From contig OW804095.1 in assembly GCA_942159475.1 (NCBI GenBank), forward strand, positions 61,098,773 through 61,162,772: a stretch of DNA of 64,000 nt, written 5' to 3'. Positions within the stretch are counted from its first letter, which is position 1. Every line of letters begins with the position of its first letter. The stretch is from Sthenelais limicola. Lineage: Eukaryota; Annelida; Polychaeta; Phyllodocida; Sigalionidae. This document shows, piece after piece, positions 57,326 through 64,000 of the stretch. The position numbers were made by a program, and so were the translations under genes. A model generated the notes under the pieces. That model searched no databases and was not told the DNA's origin. It worked only from the letters and a program-made list of their open reading frames with translations.

Positions 57326-58319
57326 GACCAGTGAGTGGACTGCTTTTTATGTGCGGGTCGCACTGGGGCATACACTTTACATAGGCCTAAAAAGCTGTGA
57401 AGCAGAATCAGTGTGCGCATAGGGGTGGGAGGTGGGAGGGCCTTCTGCAGACCTATCATGGTTGGAGAAGCATCTAACTAACAGCCAATCAACTCCCTTG
57501 GCTAAACCTAGAAAGGCTGTCAATCAGCCTTCAATAACGTCTAGGTGTGAAATCTATGACTGATTGAATCAGTGAAGTGTGAAATATAGGACCTGATCGA
57601 AAGGATTAGATAAGGCATCCTTCAACACCTCACAGACAGCTAAAGAATATTATCAGATGTAGATCCAGTATCAGTGATTGGCACATTTCATAGTGACTCA
57701 TATGTTTTCTCAGCTATAAATAGCTGAGAAAACAAAAAGTTATTGGTTTCAATTTGGGGGACAAGGAAATCTAGCACTGGGGGTCTAGCACTAAAACTGA
57801 ATAGTGATTATGAATAATATGTACAGGTAGACTGCATGCAGCGTCTTTGTATAGTCTCTAGCTTGTGAGAGACCATTTTACAGACCAAAAATCAAACCAA
57901 AAACATAAATGATTTTCTGCTCCTTCGTGATGTATGTATGTTGGTATGATATACATGTATACATGTAGCTATTTTATGTGTGACATTGATAACCATTTGT
58001 CAATCGTTGCATATTTTCATAGCAATGTTTTCTACATAATATTTATTACTATATAGTAAAAAATAAATAGTAAAAGTAGAAAATAGTTAGGTAAATAATT
58101 TGATATAGTATAGATGCCAAGATCTTCTGAGATTAGCAATGTAATGTTGTAATGTTGATTCCTCAATAAAACCATTTAACCATTATATAACGTTACTCCT
58201 AATATCATTTCTCTTACAAGATTACTATTGAAAGCCATTCATATACATAACTCCAAGCCGCAAAAATGGCGTAAAAATGGACTAGCAGAAATCCTGTTCA
58301 GCCTCATATATTATAGAAT

Positions 58320-58625
58320 TCCTTTTCAGTAACTCCTCCAGTACCTCCACTAGTACCCTCCAATACCGCTCTCCAGTAACTCCTCTAGTACCTCCTCCAG
58401 TAACCTCCTCCTGTAACCTCCACCAATAACTTCCTATACCCTCTCCAGTAAATCTTCCAGTATACCTCCTCCAGTAACCTCTCCTAGTAACCACCCATAC
58501 CCATCTCCAGTAACCACCTCCAGTAACCTCCTGTGCCCCTCTCCATAACCTACTATACCCGTCTCCAGTAACTCCTCCAGTATAACTTTCTATATACCCC
58601 GCTTCAGTAACTCCCGTACCCCCAC
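58320..58625 (-). repeat. CTCCAGTAACCTCCT minisatellite
   Basis: Units of roughly 14 bp, and larger composites, of ACCTCCTCCAGTAACTCCTC are repeated with variation, mixed with CCATACCC-type units. The Gly/Trp/Thr-rich frame on the minus strand is an artefact of the repeat. Confidence 0.85.
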
Positions 58626-59649
58626 CTGTAACTCCTGCATAATAGTAATCTTAATTCCTGATTAGAAGTGAGTGTAAATGTGTTAGGAAGGCTGATCAGG
58701 ATTTGCATAGGCTAACCAGGTGCGGGTTGGTGGGGGGACCAAAATGTGAATGATTGCTGAACAGGAAAAGGGTCGCAGAATGGCTGCCAACCCGGGAAAT
58801 ATTAGGAAATGCATTATGATGTTCAGGAATTCGTTATGGCCAATCAGGAAATATGAAAATAGAAGACTATAGTAACTTCCTAAAATGTAAGGGATTGGAA
58901 GAATATGAAGGGTGCGGACTATCCCATGGCTGAACAGGAAATAAAATTCACATTCCGCAGCATTTTCCTGTGGCTATTCTCACTTCAGTATTGCAGATCA
59001 GCATACTAATCTTCCCAATTAAGTAATGGAGTTATGTATATAAATGGCTTTCCAGAGATTTCCTTCCTGGGAGCATACTAAGGACCGCAGGTTTTGGTAA
59101 TTTATTTTAGCGTAAAATAGAAGGAACACCTGCACATTCAAAACTGCAAAATCCCCCTCAAAATCGATTTTTATAAACAAATTTAAAACAAGTTGTGATG
59201 CACTTCGCGCTGAAGTAGTACTTGACCCTCTGACATGTTCTGAGGCGTGGCCCGGCCCTGAGAAGGCTACTAGCTATAGTGAGAGATTACACATATTACT
59301 CTTCAACCCTCTTGTAATGAAGGAGTAAATCTCGGCTTAAAATTATATCACTCCGAACTGTCACGATGGCCTTACTTTATTATATAATTTGTATTGCATT
59401 GGGGTTTACCGCAGGCAAACGCATTGGTAGTAGACCGACCAGTCTCAAACTATTTATATCTTATGTTATAATATACATCCCTCATCTCCCGCCTTTTACT
59501 CAATCCCACAACACATCGCACACTTCCTTTCAGTGCATATAAATAACCCAAACCATTCCTTCCCACTCACTTCTTCAAACTCGATCACCTCTATATTACG
59601 CTTCGACTCCCACCCACCCACCCACTACTAATTTTCACCATTCTATCTA

Positions 59650-60392
59650 AATGATAGATTACGAATGACAGGATAGATTACGAATGACACTGGAAAAGGG
59701 AATCTTCTAGGAATGAGTTTTTTGCTTAGAATGGATGGGAAGGAATAATAAGGTCAAGAAATGACATCATGTTTTCATTAAAATACAGTATTTTTTAGAG
59801 TTCATAACAAATAAATGCGAAAGAGCTTTAATTGAAGATAGTAAAAATATCTCAGAAAAAATAGAAATTCTGCTTTCTTGTTGAAAATATGGTGGCTAGT
59901 CAACAGAACTCAGCTTGTGATTATGAAATAGGAATAAATGAGTGATAACAATAACAGTTTACGACCTTACCTACTATGCGATATTAGTAAATAGCGAAAT
60001 ATCACCAGAAATGGCTCTATAGCGATATATTACGTATGCTTTTTAAAATTATGCATAGCCACATTTCTATATGTAGTAGGTACAAGGTAGTAGGTTTTCA
60101 CTTATGATTGTATAGCCCTAATCGTGTACTATAATGACAGATCTAGAGAATTATATTATAGGAGAAATGGTGGGGAAATGAAAAGAATGTCTCTGAGGGT
60201 AGGCTGAAGAGGTAGAAATTGATACACAAAACAAGAATTAAATAAAAATAAAACAACTTTTTTTTTTCAATATTGCAAACAAAGTTAAGTGGTTTGAAAT
60301 ACTATCCAATGATTAAAAATGAGAGACATTTCAATTCAATATATTCAAATATCCTATTTCCAATATTAAGGGATGTCATTCGTAATCCACCA
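59650..60392. mobile_element. Possible inverted-repeat element with GATTACGAATGACA ends
   Basis: GATAGATTACGAATGACA occurs twice in tandem at 59652-59690. Its inverted form TGTCATTCGTAATCC lies at 60375-60389. The interior is AT-rich and non-coding. The short arm length makes this tentative. Confidence 0.4.
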
Positions 60393-63161
60393 CTAATTAA
60401 TTTTCAATGCAAAAACTTCTATCACCTCTAGTTCCTAAAATGTTAAGACTTAAGAGTTAATATTTGGAGCTTTTCATCCTTCCACTACTTTTATTCAATG
60501 ACATAAAAATGATAAAGATGGGACAACATGATAAAAAATCGATAATGCCACCCATTTCACTGGAATCGACCAATTACATCCATTGTACGATCGGTTAGCC
60601 CCACAAAGAAATCGTTTAAAGGAGCAGTCAACTATAGACACTTTGAGAATCGGTATTTTTAACTCAATTTCATAATTTCTCCGATCGGTACAACATGCAC
60701 ACTTCTTTCCCAAAGCATAGTGGTCTATATTTTGACTACTTTGACTTTATTCCTCAGGTAAAACATCAAGTCGTCTTATGAGAGAACAATTAATGATAAT
60801 TTCAGGGAAACATTACGGATTACAGAGTAAGATGTATCCTATCCCTAAATTGCTCTCCTTTACCGGCAGATTACAGGGGTGATATCCTAAGGATTTTGGA
60901 ATACTTTTCAAGGTCACTTGATCACACTTGTGCTGGTGTAGCCAGAACTGAAACCCGCCGTTCCCCCATTCATCTAATGTGTATTCATATACAATGGGGC
61001 GAATAAGTGCCTTAATTCGTCGCGGTCATACCTCAAATCAATTGTTCAAAATCATAAGAATTGTTATATCAACAAAAATGAATGACATAAGAAATAGTTA
61101 TTTCAACTTGATAAAAGATTATCTGCCAAGCGTAAACTTTAGCGCGTTGCGCAACATTTCATAATAAAGAAAAGGCGGACTTAATTATTATCCTTGAGTA
61201 CTAAGTCTTTGTCCTAGGACTACTTATACTTTGACGCCGCCCTTAAGCCTAAGAATCGGGGCCAGACGAAATACTTAGATATACACATCTTAATACTGCC
61301 TTTATGGGATTGTTAGTAGGTTATACAGTGTTATGCATGGCTATTTAAATACGTGTAACGTTATAACAATTCTGAAAATAGTCTCCGGAGTAAAAGGTTT
61401 CTTGCATTTATAAACGCTCGTCATCAGAGGAAATTTCATATTAAAGATGAAACAAAGGAGGTTCTATCTAATTCTTTCTTTTATTTTTTATAATTTTTAG
61501 AGACTTACCATAGGAAGTTGAATTAAAATTTATATTTTTATGAGTAACACATAGGGTTGCGGGAGTAAATATAATTGCTTGTAACTATTTCATGTAAATA
61601 CAGGGCAACTAACGAGTTAGCTGAAGAAGCATGAATATCGCCCGAGTTGAGTAGCAACGGGTGCGATATTCTAAGCGACTGACACCAACGAGTTACTTAA
61701 CTGTTTATCATGCTTTTATTGATATAAATAGAAAACATTTTTAGTCATAAAGTTGAATATTGCAAAGGATTTTTACCCTGTATAGCTATTTTGGTCTAAG
61801 AGTTGAGAATGTTCACACAAGTTTACACCTAGAAACATTTAAGACATTAAGATTCACGACTTGGGCTTTAAATCAATTCTTGTCATTGCGGGTATATCAC
61901 TAAAAAGGAAAAGGTGCTATAGGCATCACACCCCTGGTGTTTTGTGGCCCAAAGTTCTATACCATAGAAAGATGATACCTGCTGGTTAACCAACAAGGGA
62001 TAGTAGCCTTGAGAATCCTCTTGGGGTACGAATCTGGGTGAAACTAGCCTAGAACACCCTAAAGATTGGACCTGTTAGCTATATCTTTATCTTTAGTGGC
62101 AGATGCATTGCTATAAATAAATTTTGTACTCGAACAATATGTTTATAAATATCTTCGAATGACCGTCTGTGTGTCAATTTACTTTTATATCCACCATAAT
62201 AATCCAAACTCCCGGTCTCCTGTGTGGATTCTTTATGAATAAGCCCGGAAATAGTATTTTGAATTTGCATGTATATATATACGTACGGACATTTTGAAAG
62301 TGTGGTCTTTAACACCCGAGCAAAAAAAAACCCCATGACATCTCCGTTGTAATAATATCTACCCATTGCATCACCCTATGCATATGATTGTTTAAACAAG
62401 AATCCCCTGGCCTTTACCCTCAATCATTGATCCACATTTCTGGCATAATATCAAGGTCAATGTCCTTGTATACACACCTGTCAGTTCAGTTAATGTTTCG
62501 GTTCATACCAGCCAGAATGTGCAAAGAAATGGTAAAATTAAGTACGGCATAGTTCTGCTATGTTTAACCCTCATTCCTGTAAGAAAATAACTGGATCGAC
62601 TTCAAGGGGGTCTCTATTCATTTAAACCTACAAGTTGTTGGTTTTAAAATCCCCTATTTACTCAGCAGTATTGGAACAAGGATACTTGGGAATGGGAGTA
62701 ATGCCAAACAGCTTGCCTCCACAATTGTCTGAGGATCCAACTGTGTGAATTATTTTAGAGGTATTAAACGTCGTGGCTTTTTTTCTTGAACGTAAATCCG
62801 ACTCCTAGATTAAATCGTAACCTCACCATTACCCTAAGACCTACTGAGAGGCATGCTTTAGAAGCAAACACTATTTAGTTTTAGACCCTATATTCGTACT
62901 GCGGATCATGAGAAATAAGTGTATGCCATAGCCCCCTATATTATTACTAGTCTACCCTGGTACACTTTCATACATTACGTATTGCCACCCTAAATCAAAA
63001 TGTTAGTGAAAGATTAGAATTCGATTTCTCCTATGGTCAAATGGAGGAGCTCTCATTGTTTAATCGATCCCCGATGAATACAAATCTCGCATTTCCTCTA
63101 ATACCCTAATCATGATGATAAAAAAGAAACTTACAATAGCAAGTACTTTTTTTATTTTTAG

Positions 63162-63225
63162 ATGTGGGGAAATCTGGTGTGCCGTTTGGCTGTGGTGCTA
63201 ATTTTGGCAACGCTGGCAAACACAG
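63162..63225 (+). CDS. VWA protein, signal-peptide exon
   Basis: The acceptor TTTATTTTTAG ends at 63161, so the ATG is the first codon of this 64-bp exon and the 5' UTR must be spliced. It encodes MWGNLVCRLAVVLILATLAN and T, a clear signal peptide (basic residue, hydrophobic core, small residues near the cut). The donor is CACAG|GTAAGT at 63226, leaving in phase 1. This matches the next exon. Confidence 0.85.
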
Positions 63226-63638
63226 GTAAGTCTGTCCACTTGGTCCTTTATTAGTGAATGCTAAAACCCTTTTCCTACTTTTCCTCGCTGCCTTGAACCG
63301 AGGTGCGTATTCTTAACCACGATTATTATATCACGTGATTCACAATTAACCAGTATATAATTCTCTTTTCCGTTGTCTTGTTTCTTTTTGATTCTATAAT
63401 GTTGCTTTTGAACGAATTGATGATCATGACCTCAGGGTGGGGTTGTTAATTTAGTCCTCTTCTAATTCAATAATTGATTCTTCACTTGTAAGCCTTCTTG
63501 CTGTCCCTGACAACTACATACCTACACAAACTCTGCAAAATGCATTCAATTTTCTTTGAGTAGTCAAATATTCGATCACTTAGAAGTTAACAAGTAGTGC
63601 ACGATGTTATAACAAATGTCTGATTCCATAAGTTAAAG
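63226..63638. other. VWA gene intron 2
   Basis: A 413-bp intron with GTAAGT at the start and AG at the end. It has no further content. Confidence 0.75.
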
Positions 63639-64000
63639 GTCAAGGGCAAGGAAACTGCGTGCGAGAGTTAGATGTTGTGTTGGTCCTTGATTCATCGGGA
63701 AGTATTCAGGATCAGCCGGATGGGACACGTGATCCAAAAAACTGGAACCTTCTTAAAAGCTTTGTCACTCAATTATCATCAGAACTCTTCCAAACAATTG
63801 GTGACGTTAGAATTGCTGAGGTTGTCTTTAGCGATAGAATCTCATTACAGTTCCCATTCTTAAATGAAATGAGTGAAATCAGCACCGCAATAGAAAACAC
63901 GCCATACTATGGCTCAACTACAAATATAGCTGGGGGATTGCAGCAAGCAGCAGATTTAATCAATGCTGATAATACACCAGCAAGAAGAAAACTTATCATC
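63639..64000 (+). CDS. von Willebrand factor A domain, partial at window edge
   Basis: The exon enters in phase 1 (acceptor AAAG ending 63638, a weak pyrimidine tract) and reads GQGNCVRELDVVLVLDSSGS then IQ. The MIDAS metal-binding motif D-S-S-G-S is intact, and the second MIDAS Thr is in YYGSTTNIAGGLQQA. The third MIDAS residue (Asp in the later TDG-type loop) would lie past the edge: the frame is still open at LII, the start of the strand before it. With the signal peptide this is a secreted or surface protein. VWA domains bind matrix, collagen or other proteins, often with Mg2+. The rest of the domain architecture is outside the window, so a closer name (matrilin-, collagen- or integrin-like) is not possible. 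Confidence 0.88.

Larger units (their letters stand above)
53368..63161. other. Probable 5'-UTR intron of the VWA gene, repeat-bearing
   Basis: No coding region is recognised in this 9.8 kb. It holds a 55340-55570 minisatellite, a G run at 54959-54972, G-rich runs at 55669-55688, a LINE/SINE-like 3' tail ending at about 57320, a CCTCCAGTAA minisatellite at 58320-58625, and a possible inverted-repeat element at 59650-60392. The remainder is AT-rich. Confidence 0.4.

Noticed and set aside
58282..58494. Gly/Trp/Thr-rich minus-strand frame
   Set aside because: It is the translation of the CCTCCAGTAA minisatellite.
1..64000. tRNA, rRNA, CRISPR array or bacterial operon
   Set aside because: No box A/B cloverleaf, rRNA core or regularly spaced identical repeat-spacer units were found. 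Gene structure is eukaryotic throughout.

Overview
The window is nuclear DNA from an animal, most likely a marine invertebrate. The evidence is multi-exon genes with GT..AG introns, a metazoan-type chitin synthase, a DUF229-family protein, a secreted von Willebrand factor A (VWA) protein, a DIRS-type tyrosine-recombinase retrotransposon, several LINE relics, and many short inverted-repeat elements. No bacterial operons, tRNA or rRNA genes, or CRISPR arrays were seen. The sequence alone does not settle the phylum; echinoderm, hemichordate, cephalochordate, mollusc and brachiopod all remain possible.

Three host genes can be read. (1) 3307-16214 (+): the last seven exons of a chitin synthase, covering the charged linker, the last transmembrane segments, the cytoplasmic tail and the stop codon. 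All splice phases agree. The catalytic part lies upstream of the window. (2) 28986-30833 (-): a complete, uninterrupted 615-residue type II membrane DUF229 protein with a probable 5'-UTR splice acceptor. (3) 63162-64000 (+): the signal-peptide exon and the start of the VWA exon of a secreted or surface protein that runs off the right edge. A TATA-bearing candidate first exon for it lies about 10 kb upstream (53094-53367).

The chitin synthase introns are full of mobile DNA. The 6.3-kb intron 4850-11185 holds a LINE tail, a nearly full-length but decayed DIRS element in the gene's own orientation (about 5494-10464), and next to it a 0.3-kb DIRS-like mini-element in the opposite orientation. A later intron holds an antisense LINE tail.

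The rest is mostly repeats: a 587-bp duplicate of the DUF229 3' end (17409-17995), non-autonomous DNA transposons with terminal inverted repeats (several of them nested), a foldback element with 350-bp arms (38836-39669), a triplicated 0.86-kb tandem block (44577-47159), an array of palindromic AGAGATATC-type motifs (48545-49130), minisatellites, and long G/C homopolymers. Between about 31 kb and 53 kb I see no host gene.

I do not see a new multi-gene system. The points most worth a second look are the DIRS and mini-DIRS compound, the nested inverted-repeat elements, the recent tandem triplication, and the identical 108-bp repeats.
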